From positions 310,001 through 374,000 of the forward strand of contig CASIBO010000001.1 in NCBI GenBank assembly GCA_949372755.1: a stretch of 64,000 bases of DNA, in the 5' to 3' direction. Each line of letters begins with the position of its first letter. Within the stretch, counting starts at the first letter, position 1. Under the pieces are notes generated by a model. It was not told the origin of the DNA and made no database searches. It was given only the letters and a program-made list of their open reading frames with translations. The position numbers and the translations under genes were made by a program. This document shows positions 8,045 through 17,154 of the stretch, piece after piece. Source of the stretch: UBA9926 sp018645765 (GTDB lineage Bacteria; Pseudomonadota; Gammaproteobacteria; Pseudomonadales; Azotimanducaceae).

Positions 8045-8860
8045 TTACTTGTCTGTCTTAATCACTGAGTCGATTGCCACTAATCGCTCTAACAACGACT
8101 TCATATCCCCAAGCGGCCAGGAGTTTGGCCCATCACTCAAAGCCTGATCTGGATTTGGATGGGTTTCCATAAACAGCCCCTGAACACCAACCGCGGTTGC
8201 GGCCCGCGCTAAAACCGGCACCATTTCTCGCTGCCCGCCGGACGTTGCGCCCTGACCACCTGGCAGCTGAACGCTGTGGGTTGCATCAAAGACAACCGGA
8301 CAACCAGTCGCGGCGAGCACCGGTAACGCCCGCATATCCGACACCAAATTATTATAGCCAAAGCTTGCGCCGCGCTCACAAACCATAATCTTGTCATTAC
8401 CGGTTGCTTTGGCTTTGTCGACCACATGAGTCATATCCCACGGCGCAAGGAACTGTCCTTTTTTAATGTTCACCGGCAAACCGAGGGACGCAACCTTTTG
8501 GATGTAATTTGTTTGTCGGCACAAAAACGCAGGGGTTTGCAGTACCGAGACAACGTCTTTGACCTCATCGAGGGGGGTATCTTCATGGACATCGGTCAAA
8601 ACCGGCAGTCCTAAGGTATCTCGAACCGTCTGGAGCACTTTCAAACCCGCGGCGATACCGGGCCCACGATAGCTGTCTTTTGACGAACGGTTGGCTTTGT
8701 CGAAGGAGGACTTATAAATTAAAAAAATGCCCAGCTGATCACAAATTTCTTTGAGAGTGCCCGCTGTATCGAGCGCCATTTGCTCGCCCTCAACAACACA
8801 GGTGCCTGCAATCAGAAAAAATCGAGATTGTTGACTAACTTCAAATCCGCATAAATCCAT
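8045..8860 (-). CDS. kdsA: 3-deoxy-D-manno-octulosonate 8-phosphate synthase, metal-type
   Basis: Condenses PEP with arabinose 5-phosphate for Kdo, the inner sugar of LPS. Seen: KSSFDKANRSS, SYRGPG, LPVLTDVHE, FDATHSVQLPGG and METHPNP. The N-terminal AGTC places a cysteine at residue 21 where the E. coli enzyme has asparagine; together with the conserved His, Glu and Asp (THS, METHP, SDGPN) this points to the metal-dependent class. Length 271. Downstream of pyrG by 65 nt and upstream of eno. Confidence 0.96.
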   Translation of the reverse strand: MDLCGFEVSQQSRFFLIAGTCVVEGEQMALDTAGTLKEICDQLGIFLIYKSSFDKANRSSKDSYRGPGIAAGLKVLQTVRDTLGLPVLTDVHEDTPLDEVKDVVSVLQTPAFLCRQTNYIQKVASLGLPVNIKKGQFLAPWDMTHVVDKAKATGNDKIMVCERGASFGYNNLVSDMRALPVLAATGCPVVFDATHSVQLPGGQGATSGGQREMVPVLARAATAVGVQGLFMETHPNPDQALSDGPNSWPLGDMKSLLERLVAIDSVIKTDK

Positions 8861-8925
8861 GCTTTATCTCGCTCTTAACCCGCACGACCCAATTGAGATC
8901 GCGATTGCCGTTATCGGCCTTAAAT

Positions 8926-10572
8926 TTACGATTCAGCCAACCCAGCGCGCGCAATTTGCTCGGCCAGCGCGGCCTTCACAAAATTCAAGAACAAAGGATG
9001 ACCGCCCCGAGGCGTTGACGTGAATTCCGGATGGAATTGACAGGCGACAAACCACGGATGATCCACCACCTCGATCACTTCGACCAATGACTGATCCTTC
9101 GACACCCCGGCAATGCGAAGCCCAGCTTGCTCAAGTTCTGCAACATAGCTTGGGTTGACCTCAAAGCGATGGCGATGGCGCTCTTTAATCCGCTCCTCAC
9201 CATAGACCGCTCGGGTAACCGACCCTTGATTGAGCACACATTCTTGCTCACCCATCCGCATGGTCCCGCCCAGGTCTGAGTCCAACGAGCGGGTTTCTGT
9301 CAAGCCAGCCTCGTTGACCCATTCCGTGATCAGTCCAATGATGGGATGCGGCGTATGTTGATCTACTTCCGTACTATTGGCGCCCTCAAGACCCGCGACA
9401 TCCCGCGCAAATTCAATAATCGCTGCGTGCAGGCCGTAACAAATGCCCAGGTAAGGAATTTTGTGACGGCGGGCATAACCGGCTGCCAAAATTTTACCTT
9501 CAAAACCCCGACCGCCGAACCCACCCGGCACTAAAACGGCATCCGCACCGGCTAAAATTTCAACGCCTTCCGCCTCGACCCGTTCCGAATCAACAAAGTC
9601 GATGTTCACCTGCGTTTCAGAGTGAATCCCGGCGTGGATTAAGGCCTCATTCAAGCTCTTGTAAGCGTCCAACAAGTCCATGTACTTGCCAACCATCTTC
9701 AGATGAATCTGCTGCTTTGGGTTCTGCTGCAACTCTAAAACCCGCTGCCAATCTGATAAATCCGCAGGCGGCACATCGAAGCCAAGCTTTTGCACAACGA
9801 TTTCATCAAGACGCTCTTCTGCCAGTCGCGCCGGGATTTCATAAATACTTTTGGCATCCAACAACGGAATCACGGCATCGAGTTCAACATTGGTAAAGAG
9901 CGCGATTTTATCGCGGGCCGATTTTGGGATTTCGTGATCAGAGCGAACAATTAGAATGTCGGGCTGCATACCCACCGAACGAAGCTCTTTAACGGAATGT
10001 TGAGTTGGCTTGGTTTTGGTCTCACCAGCGGTTGCGATATAAGGCACCAGTGTCAAGTGCATTAATAAAGCGCGAGACGAGCCCATTTCAAAGCGAAGCT
10101 GCCGAGCGGCCTCTAGAAAAGGCTGACTTTCAATGTCTCCGACGGTGCCGCCAATTTCGATCAACGCAACATCAAACCCTTCTGCCACCTGCAGTATTCT
10201 GGATTTAATCTCATCCGTAATATGCGGAATGACTTGGATCGTTGCGCCCAGATATTCACCCCGGCGCTCACGTGCGATCACATCGGCATACACTTTACCC
10301 GTGGTGAAATTATTCTTCCGAGTCATTCGGGTCTGAACAAAGCGCTCATAATGACCTAAATCTAGGTCGGTCTCGGTGCCATCGGCAGTGACAAACACCT
10401 CACCATGCTGCAATGGGCTCATGGTGCCCGGATCCACGTTAATATATGGATCCAACTTCTGCATCGTCACTTTGAGACCGCGGGACACCAAAACAGCGCC
10501 CAAGGAGGCTGCGGTTAAGCCTTTTCCTAGCGAGGAAACCACTCCGCCTGTGACGAATATTAAACGGCTCAT
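8926..10572 (-). CDS. pyrG: CTP synthase
   Basis: Makes CTP from UTP and glutamine. ATG at 10572 (MSRLIFVTGGVVSSLGKG) gives 548 residues, close to E. coli's 545; the frame continues upstream but that part does not look like the family. The N-terminal synthetase domain has the P-loop GGVVSSLGKG and KLDPYINVD; the C-terminal class I glutaminase domain has the nucleophile in LGICYGLH and the His/Glu pair in FHPEFTSTP. Classic order pyrG-kdsA-eno. Confidence 0.98.
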   Translation of the reverse strand: MSRLIFVTGGVVSSLGKGLTAASLGAVLVSRGLKVTMQKLDPYINVDPGTMSPLQHGEVFVTADGTETDLDLGHYERFVQTRMTRKNNFTTGKVYADVIARERRGEYLGATIQVIPHITDEIKSRILQVAEGFDVALIEIGGTVGDIESQPFLEAARQLRFEMGSSRALLMHLTLVPYIATAGETKTKPTQHSVKELRSVGMQPDILIVRSDHEIPKSARDKIALFTNVELDAVIPLLDAKSIYEIPARLAEERLDEIVVQKLGFDVPPADLSDWQRVLELQQNPKQQIHLKMVGKYMDLLDAYKSLNEALIHAGIHSETQVNIDFVDSERVEAEGVEILAGADAVLVPGGFGGRGFEGKILAAGYARRHKIPYLGICYGLHAAIIEFARDVAGLEGANSTEVDQHTPHPIIGLITEWVNEAGLTETRSLDSDLGGTMRMGEQECVLNQGSVTRAVYGEERIKERHRHRFEVNPSYVAELEQAGLRIAGVSKDQSLVEVIEVVDHPWFVACQFHPEFTSTPRGGHPLFLNFVKAALAEQIARAGLAES

Positions 10573-10620
10573 AGAATTTCCATCTCTGTTGATCAGGCGG
10601 AAGGACCCGCCCGAGATGGG

Positions 10621-10626
10621 ATTATA
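10621..10626 (-). promoter_or_regulatory. putative -10 element for pyrG
   Basis: TATAAT on the minus strand, a perfect -10 hexamer, about 45 nt before the pyrG ATG in the 100-nt tilS-pyrG gap. No good -35 hexamer is visible at 16-18 bp. Confidence 0.4.
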
Positions 10627-10674
10627 GACTAACACCGTCGCCGCTTTGGCTCAATATAAATTCTGCCTATCGGA

Positions 10675-11976
10675 TTAGACTCGGGTCAGAGACACCCGCC
10701 ATCCTGCGCTATTTTTAGCGGCCACAAACCCCTCTGCCACCGCTTGCTTTAAACCCCACTCCGGCAGTGCGGGGATTGCGATCACCTCGCCATTGCGCAT
10801 CAGCCGGGGCAATCTTTGCCTGACCCAATGCGGCACCTTCGCTTCCCGAAGACGGTCAAGAATCGGTTTGTCGTGGCCTTTAAGACACTTCTGCGCGTGC
10901 TGGCCCAATGTCCAGGTGCAGCCCGATATGCCCGCGTCAATGCCGTTTGATTCCCAATCAGCCGCGAGCAGCGCGCCCCCTAAGTCAACCGGGACAGGTT
11001 CAAACGGCCAGCCCCTCACGTCTTGCCTTGATGCTGGAATCGCTGGCACCAAAACGAATTCGTTGCGATACCGGTGGTATTCATACCCCAACACAGCCTG
11101 ATTCGCCGGCTCTTGAGACTGAGATGACGCTAACATCCTAAGACAAACACGCAATTGTCCCGCTGAGGGCGCCGCGCCCGCAGTATCCATCAATTGGGTT
11201 TTGAGCGCATTCAACGCCCGATCTTGATCGAGTTGCTGTAACCCTTCGACAGAATAACCGCCTCGGGTCTGCAGCTTTGATAAATCCTCCCGACCCAATG
11301 CCGCGAGTAAGGATCGCGCGGTCTCATCAAGGCTGATCTGCCGCGCCAAGCGCATTGACCAACCTTGAAAGCGCTCATCCAATAAAGGTGTAATCCCATG
11401 CCGAATGAAATTGCGATCGTGGGTTTGATCGGTATTGCTGGGATCCGACACGTACTTTAGTCCGTGGGTCTCGACATAGGCTTCAAGAACCACCCGCGGC
11501 ACGTCCAGAAGCGGTCGATACAACCGCCCCAAGCCAAGAGGTCTCCCCTGCGGCATGCCAATAAGACCGGTTGCGCCATGCCCACGCAACACCTGAAAGA
11601 GCCCTGTTTCGGCCTGGTCCTGTTGGTGATGTGCCAGCAATAAGCAATCACGTGGACCAAGGCACGCGGTAAATGCTTGATACCGAGCCGCCCGCGCATT
11701 GGTTTCTAGACTACCGCTCAGAGCAACCTCGACCCGCCGACACATCAAGGTAACCCCAAGCGCCGCGCAGAGGCTCTCGCAGTGTGCCTGCCAGACATCT
11801 GCTTCAGCCTGCAGACCGTGATTGATATGGATTGCTTTGAGCCGCGGCCGGTCGGTCAATTGGACGAGGCAATGCAGCAGCGCCGTGGAGTCCAGCCCGC
11901 CACTCAAGCCGACAATCAAGCAATCGACATCCGGCGCCGAAAGCGTTTGAATCGCCGTTTCAGGCAGCAAGGACAT
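10675..11976 (-). CDS. tilS: tRNA(Ile)-lysidine synthetase
   Basis: Modifies C34 of the tRNA-Ile that reads AUA to lysidine, an essential step. The PP-loop motif SGGLDSTALL lies at about residues 24-34; HHQQDQAET and RNFIRHGITPLL are further family motifs, and the C-terminal TilS domain is present. Length 433 matches E. coli (432). It follows dnaE directly (5-nt gap); accA, which usually lies between them, is missing. Confidence 0.95.
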   Translation of the reverse strand: MSLLPETAIQTLSAPDVDCLIVGLSGGLDSTALLHCLVQLTDRPRLKAIHINHGLQAEADVWQAHCESLCAALGVTLMCRRVEVALSGSLETNARAARYQAFTACLGPRDCLLLAHHQQDQAETGLFQVLRGHGATGLIGMPQGRPLGLGRLYRPLLDVPRVVLEAYVETHGLKYVSDPSNTDQTHDRNFIRHGITPLLDERFQGWSMRLARQISLDETARSLLAALGREDLSKLQTRGGYSVEGLQQLDQDRALNALKTQLMDTAGAAPSAGQLRVCLRMLASSQSQEPANQAVLGYEYHRYRNEFVLVPAIPASRQDVRGWPFEPVPVDLGGALLAADWESNGIDAGISGCTWTLGQHAQKCLKGHDKPILDRLREAKVPHWVRQRLPRLMRNGEVIAIPALPEWGLKQAVAEGFVAAKNSAGWRVSLTRV

Positions 11977-11981
11977 TGCGC

Positions 11982-14900
11982 TTAACCACCGCCGCTGTGC
12001 GGATGATAATCAAGCCCAACTCGATCTGACCCGAACTGCGCCCGAAGACCGTCGAGTAACTCATCGCTCGGTTTCACGCGCCACTGGTCCCCCAACTGCA
12101 ACTCGGCGGTCGCGCCGTTGGTACGATAATCAATAATTACCGGGCAGCCGGTTCGTTTTGGTTCCTGGTGGAGACTTAACAAACCGGCCAGGTTCTTTGA
12201 AAACTGATCATCTAGACCTGCGTGATGAACCCGCACCGTAAGCCCTCGCAGTGCGCGCTGGCGCGCCTCGACCAATGAAAAAATTTCAGTTGCGCGCACT
12301 CGTAACCCACCCGAAAAATCATCTTGTGCTACCGATCCTCGAATCACCAAAAGATTGTCCTTGCTGATTTTATCTCGCGTCACCTCCAAGAGGTCGGAAA
12401 ACACCCCAACCTCGATCCGTGCCGTTCGATCATCAAGGGTCACAAAAACAATCGTGCCTCGTTGCGTCTTCATACTGCGCAAGCCAATGACCCAACCTGC
12501 GAAAAGCTGTTCGCTTTGACTCGCGCGCAAGTCACTAATTCGGGTACTGGCAAAATACTTAAGTTCATCGCGATAGATGTCGATCGGATGGCCTGTTAGA
12601 TACAAGCCTAGCGCTTCTTTTTCCCGAGCCAGGCGAGTCGCCATGGTCAGGACATTACCCGCGTCAATGTGATCAATGCAGACAGGATCGGCTGATACTG
12701 GCTCGAGTTCACCAAATAGATCGGTATGGCCAGCTTCTTGATTACGGGCCGTTTGTTCGGCGATTCGCAATGCCTCTTCCTGATGTTGCAGCAGCCAGCC
12801 GCGACTGCCGTCAATGCCATCTTTGACACTCGCCGCATCCGGCGCCAAATGATCCAGGGCACCAGCGTGGATCAGCGCATCGAGTGCCCGTCGATTCAAA
12901 CGTTTAACATCGACCCGATGGCAAAAGTCGTATAAATCTTTGAAGGCCTCGGCGCACCTAGCTTGGGTCAACGCCTCGATAGGCCCCTCACCCAGCCCTT
13001 TAATGGCCCCCAAACCGTAGACCAAATGCGTCTTAGATTGCGCGACAAACCGAAAGGCGCCGCTGTTAACACTGGGCGGATCGAGGACAAGCCCCATTTC
13101 TCGGCACTCTTCCACGTTAATGACAATCTTGTCGGTGTTTTGCATGTCAGCGGACATCACCGCCGCCATGAAATCGGCTGGATAATAGTGTTTCAGCCAG
13201 GCGGTTTGGTACGCCACCAGCGCATAGCAAACCGAGTGCGGTTTGTTAAAGCCATACCCTGCAAACTTCTCCATCAGGTCAAAAATATAGCCGGCTTGTT
13301 GCTCTGAGACGTCGTTATTCATGGCCCCGTCAACAAAAGCCTGCCGCTGTTTGGCCATTTCTTCCGGTTTCTTCTTACCCATGGCCCGTCGCAACAGATC
13401 CGCATCCGCTAGCGAGTAGCCTGCTAGAATTTGCGCAATCTGCATCACTTGCTCCTGGTAGAGCATCACGCCATAGGTATCTTGCAGCACCTCTTTTAAA
13501 CTGGGATGCAGGTAATCAACCTCATCAAGCCCGTGCTTACGGCGAATAAAATCATCCGCGAGCTGCAGCGGACCCGGTCGAAACAACGCGACCAACGCCA
13601 CAATGTCCGCAAACCGGTTAGGCTTAACCCGTTTCATAAGGTCCTTCATACCGCGGGACTCAAGCTGAAACACCGCCGTGGTCTTGGCTGCCTGCAGGTC
13701 CTGATAAATCGCCGGATCCTCCAAAAACAACGTGTCGATATCAACTAAGGGTTCACCGGCAAGCGTGCGTCTTTGGTTGATGCTTTTAACGGCATTATCA
13801 ATGATGGTCAGCGTTCGCAAACCCAAAAAATCAAACTTGACCAACCCAGCCTGCTCGACATCATTCATATCAAACTGGGTCATCAACCCGCCACCCGATT
13901 CATCGCTATAGGTCGGTGAAAAATCGGTGAGGCGCGTCGGCGCGATCACCACGCCCCCGGCATGGCGACCCACGTTTCTTGCCAGGCCTTCTAGTTTGAA
14001 CGCCATTTCCATAATTTCTTCGGCTTCATCGCTTGTGCGGACAAACTCAGTCAACAAAGGCTCTTCTTCCATGGCCCGGGTCAAGGTCATGCCCGGCTCG
14101 AACGGAATCAGCTTAGACAGCTTGTCCGCCAGCCCGTAGGACTTGCCCTGCACTCGTGCCACGTCTCGCACCACAGCCTTTGCCGCCATCGTGCCGAACG
14201 TGATAATTTGCGACACGGCCTCATAGCCATAGCGTTCTGTCACATGTTGAATGACCCGATCCCGACCATCCATACAGAAATCAATATCAAAATCTGGCAA
14301 GGAAACCCGCTCTGGGTTCAAAAACCGTTCAAATAAAAGGTCGTACTCTAAGGGATCCACGTCGGTAATTTTTAACGCATAAGCCACCAATGAGCCCGCG
14401 CCCGAGCCGCGTCCCGGCCCCACGGGTATACCTTCGACTTTCGCCCACTGGATAAACTCCATAACGATTAAGAAATAGCCTGGGAAGCCCATGCTATTAA
14501 TCACATTTAATTCAAAGGCCAAGCGGTCAAAATAACGCTGCTGCCAAGGTTCCTCGGCAGGCATTTTGGCGTCACTAAATTTTTCAAACCGATCCATCAG
14601 CCCAGCGCGTGTCACGGTTTCCAGGAACCCGGCCATGGTTTGCCCATCAGGCACCGGGTACTCTGGTAAAAAGGACTCGCCCAACCGCAAGGTCACGGAG
14701 CACCGCGTTGCAATTCGATGGGTGTTCTCAATGGCCTCAGGAAGGTCCGAAAACAACTGCGCCATCTCATCAGCGCTTTTAAAATACTGCGCCTGGCTAT
14801 AGCGTTTCTCGCGCCGTGGATCATCGAGGGTTCGTCCTTGGTGGATACAAACACGAACCTCGTGGGCCTCAAACTCATCTGCGCTTAAGAAACGAACATC

Positions 14901-15497
14901 ATTGGTTGCAACCAATGGCAAACCCAGCTCATCCGACAACTGGACCGCGCCTGCAATATGGTGTTCATCATTCGCGCGATCAAGCCGCTGAATTTCCAAG
15001 TAATATCCTTCTGGAAACAGTTCCTGCCAAAACACGGCGCGACGACTCGCCTCAGCAAGCTGACCCGAGACAATCGCTTTACCCACATCGCCGTCGGCTG
15101 CGGCAGACAACGCAAGCAGGCCCTCCGAGTCAGCTTGAATCCAAGACCGTTTTAAAATCATTCGACCGTTATGATGGTTTTCAGAGTAACCGCGAGACAA
15201 CAATCGACTGAGCGCTTTATAACCGGCTTGTCGTTGGGCGATGAGCACCAGCAGCGAAGGCTCGATCGTCGGATCGAGATCTTCGACCCAGACATCACAT
15301 GCCACGATCGGCTTGATTCCTCTAGCGGTCGCGGCTTTATAGAATTTGACCAACCCAAAAAGGTTGTTGAGATCGCTGGTTGCAACGGCGGGCATGCCGC
15401 CGGTGCGCGCGGCATCAATTAGGGGTTTTATGCGGACCGTTCCATCCACCAGCGCATATTCTGTATGAACGCGTAGATGAACAAAGGATTGGGTCAT
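11982..15497 (-). CDS. dnaE: DNA polymerase III alpha subunit
   Basis: Replicative polymerase catalytic subunit, 1171 residues (E. coli 1160). Seen: N-terminal PHP domain (HLRVHTEYALVDG), the polymerase core with GPGRGSGAGSLVAYAL and catalytic aspartates in LPDFDIDFCMDGR, the palm/fingers segment RNVGRHAGGVVIAP, FQLESRGMKDLM, a helix-hairpin-helix region and a C-terminal OB fold. The ATG at 15497 is supported by the MTQSFVHLRVHTEY start. It is the first gene of the left minus-strand run; upstream of it the Pseudomonas-like order breaks off. Confidence 0.98.
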   Translation of the reverse strand: MTQSFVHLRVHTEYALVDGTVRIKPLIDAARTGGMPAVATSDLNNLFGLVKFYKAATARGIKPIVACDVWVEDLDPTIEPSLLVLIAQRQAGYKALSRLLSRGYSENHHNGRMILKRSWIQADSEGLLALSAAADGDVGKAIVSGQLAEASRRAVFWQELFPEGYYLEIQRLDRANDEHHIAGAVQLSDELGLPLVATNDVRFLSADEFEAHEVRVCIHQGRTLDDPRREKRYSQAQYFKSADEMAQLFSDLPEAIENTHRIATRCSVTLRLGESFLPEYPVPDGQTMAGFLETVTRAGLMDRFEKFSDAKMPAEEPWQQRYFDRLAFELNVINSMGFPGYFLIVMEFIQWAKVEGIPVGPGRGSGAGSLVAYALKITDVDPLEYDLLFERFLNPERVSLPDFDIDFCMDGRDRVIQHVTERYGYEAVSQIITFGTMAAKAVVRDVARVQGKSYGLADKLSKLIPFEPGMTLTRAMEEEPLLTEFVRTSDEAEEIMEMAFKLEGLARNVGRHAGGVVIAPTRLTDFSPTYSDESGGGLMTQFDMNDVEQAGLVKFDFLGLRTLTIIDNAVKSINQRRTLAGEPLVDIDTLFLEDPAIYQDLQAAKTTAVFQLESRGMKDLMKRVKPNRFADIVALVALFRPGPLQLADDFIRRKHGLDEVDYLHPSLKEVLQDTYGVMLYQEQVMQIAQILAGYSLADADLLRRAMGKKKPEEMAKQRQAFVDGAMNNDVSEQQAGYIFDLMEKFAGYGFNKPHSVCYALVAYQTAWLKHYYPADFMAAVMSADMQNTDKIVINVEECREMGLVLDPPSVNSGAFRFVAQSKTHLVYGLGAIKGLGEGPIEALTQARCAEAFKDLYDFCHRVDVKRLNRRALDALIHAGALDHLAPDAASVKDGIDGSRGWLLQHQEEALRIAEQTARNQEAGHTDLFGELEPVSADPVCIDHIDAGNVLTMATRLAREKEALGLYLTGHPIDIYRDELKYFASTRISDLRASQSEQLFAGWVIGLRSMKTQRGTIVFVTLDDRTARIEVGVFSDLLEVTRDKISKDNLLVIRGSVAQDDFSGGLRVRATEIFSLVEARQRALRGLTVRVHHAGLDDQFSKNLAGLLSLHQEPKRTGCPVIIDYRTNGATAELQLGDQWRVKPSDELLDGLRAQFGSDRVGLDYHPHSGGG

Positions 15498-15593
15498 GAG
15501 ATCAAATCAATGTGAGTAAGGGACCTCTTCATCATATACGAGAAACCATCAGACCAAAATGCTTGCCCATCAGAGGGGCTGTTTTGCGTTGAA

Positions 15594-16838
15594 TTAATCC
15601 ATTACCTCGAAGGTGAGTCCGGCATTTTTCGTTAAACGCGCAATCAATTCTTCTCCCATGGCAACCGCCGGCGTCAAAACCCCGCCCGATCCATCCAGTG
15701 GATCCAGCGCAAGACAAACCGCCGCCTCAGCAATCATTTTGGCAGTCCCGCCGTACCCCGGATCACGATCGCCCGTTACCCGAACCTGAATTCCACCCCC
15801 GTTCTGGCCTTCCGCCGTTGCGCCATGAAGGATAACCTCAAAAAACCCTGCTTCGCGTTTCGCGCGCTCTGGACCCTCACCCGGCTTCGGCAAAAACCGT
15901 GCAAGCAAACGCCGTGTTGGACCGACTGCCGACAACAGCGTGCCAAATCGCGTTCCGATTGAGGCCATTAAAGCTTTCAGATAACCCGTCGGGCCAGCGC
16001 CAATCAGGGTGCCTTCTTCATAGGAAAACCCAGGCCCATAGGGCATCCCAAGCAACGCGTGACTACGGCGCACCACACGCGTATTAATCCCGGCCATCAC
16101 AAAGGGACCCACCCACTGGCCCAGAACATCATCATAGATCGGCGTCGCGGCCTCATTAACATCCTGCCCGGTTACGGTATTCACTGGGTTCAACGCATAA
16201 GGATCGGCAATAACCGTTAACAATTGCGAATCCTCAGCCACCTCGTCCATCATGTTCAGCATGCTTGCAATGGTGCCGCCACTGACGCCGCCAGCCGCCT
16301 TAACCAAGCGATACTTAATCTGCTCCGCCGGCCGTCCCAGCCGTGCGTGCATAGCGGCCTGCAGAAAGTGAACACCTAAATCCGACGGGATGCTATCAAA
16401 TCCACAGGTATGCACAATTTTGGCGCCAGATCGGACCGCCTCGTCATGATGCGCATCAATCATTAACCGCATCCACTGTACCTCTCCGGTCAGATCGCAA
16501 TAGTGAGTTCCAGACGCAGCACACGCGCCAACCAGCAAACTGCCATACAGGGCATAAGGCCCTACCGTGCTCAGCACGACCCGGGTCGACGAAACCAAGG
16601 TATCCAGCGACGCTCGATCCGAGCCATCCGCCAGCAAACAAGGAACCTTGTCACAACCGACTTCATCAATAACCGCCTGAAGTTTGCCCGCATCGCGACC
16701 TGCGATGGCCCAAGTCAATTGATCGGTCTGATTGCCATACCTCTGGTATAAATACTCAACAACAATCTTTCCAGTGAATCCCGTCGCGCCCCACACAATG
16801 ACATCGAATTCTGTTGGGTTTGCGTTCTGCTCGTCCAT
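15594..16838 (-). CDS. saccharopine dehydrogenase-like NAD(P)-binding reductase
   Basis: A 414-residue protein with an N-terminal Rossmann domain (VIVWGATGFTGKIVVEYL), a middle segment VLSTVGPYALYGSLLV, then YCDLTGEVQWM and HTCGFDSIPSDLGV. These are hallmarks of the saccharopine-dehydrogenase-like / trans-acting enoyl reductase family, whose members act on lipids or remain uncharacterised. There are no lysine-biosynthesis neighbours, so true saccharopine dehydrogenase activity is unlikely. The ATG has a good ribosome site (GGAGACAGGC). Confidence 0.8.
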   Translation of the reverse strand: MDEQNANPTEFDVIVWGATGFTGKIVVEYLYQRYGNQTDQLTWAIAGRDAGKLQAVIDEVGCDKVPCLLADGSDRASLDTLVSSTRVVLSTVGPYALYGSLLVGACAASGTHYCDLTGEVQWMRLMIDAHHDEAVRSGAKIVHTCGFDSIPSDLGVHFLQAAMHARLGRPAEQIKYRLVKAAGGVSGGTIASMLNMMDEVAEDSQLLTVIADPYALNPVNTVTGQDVNEAATPIYDDVLGQWVGPFVMAGINTRVVRRSHALLGMPYGPGFSYEEGTLIGAGPTGYLKALMASIGTRFGTLLSAVGPTRRLLARFLPKPGEGPERAKREAGFFEVILHGATAEGQNGGGIQVRVTGDRDPGYGGTAKMIAEAAVCLALDPLDGSGGVLTPAVAMGEELIARLTKNAGLTFEVMD

Positions 16839-16879
16839 GCCTGTCTCCAGCGATGATTAGATCTTATGCGAAAAAATTG

Positions 16880-16885
16880 AGTATA
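16880..16885 (-). promoter_or_regulatory. putative -10 element of the reductase gene
   Basis: TATACT on the minus strand about 42 nt before the ATG at 16838, preceded by GGCG. The same CGTATACT octamer occurs ahead of ccmA and rdgC. No clear -35 hexamer is visible. Confidence 0.4.
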
Positions 16886-16983
16886 CGCCTTAACAACCGC
16901 CTCCGGCGCGCATCAAGAGATGATTCTATGATTTCTGAGGCACACGCCTGAACCGGATCCGAAAAAGCCCAAAAGACGGGGCA

Positions 16984-16999
16984 CGTGACGGTTGTCACA
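16984..16999. promoter_or_regulatory. CRP/Vfr-like binding site
   Basis: CGTGA-N6-TCACA, nine of ten matches to the enterobacterial CRP consensus TGTGA-N6-TCACA. It lies centrally between two divergent genes, about 100 bp upstream of the reductase -10 and about 115 bp upstream of the palindrome near ggt. Function is inferred from motif and place. Confidence 0.35.
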
Positions 17000-17114
17000 G
17001 CAAACGTAAACAGCGCCGCAGGTGCCCTGCCGGATAGTCTGCAGCTTGCCATTGGTTTTAAAAAAACACCCGGGGCAGCCCAGCAAGCATTTCGCTGACC
17101 CTAAAAACCCTCTA

Positions 17115-17130
17115 CAGTGTCGGGACACTG
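17115..17130. promoter_or_regulatory. 16-bp palindrome upstream of the GGT gene
   Basis: CAGTGTC (17115-17121) and GACACTG (17124-17130) are perfect inverted copies around GG. The site starts about 40 nt before the ATG and overlaps a possible TACAGT -10 (17113-17118), a place typical of a repressor operator. A short mRNA hairpin is the alternative. Confidence 0.35.
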
Positions 17131-17154
17131 CAGGTTCAACCAAGGAGACGCTGC

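Larger units (their letters stand above)
16839..17154. other. 316-bp divergent intergenic region
   Basis: No gene is supported here. It separates the minus-strand reductase from the plus-strand gamma-glutamyltransferase and carries a TATACT -10 for the former, a CRP-like site in the middle and a palindrome near the latter, each listed separately. Confidence 0.8.
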
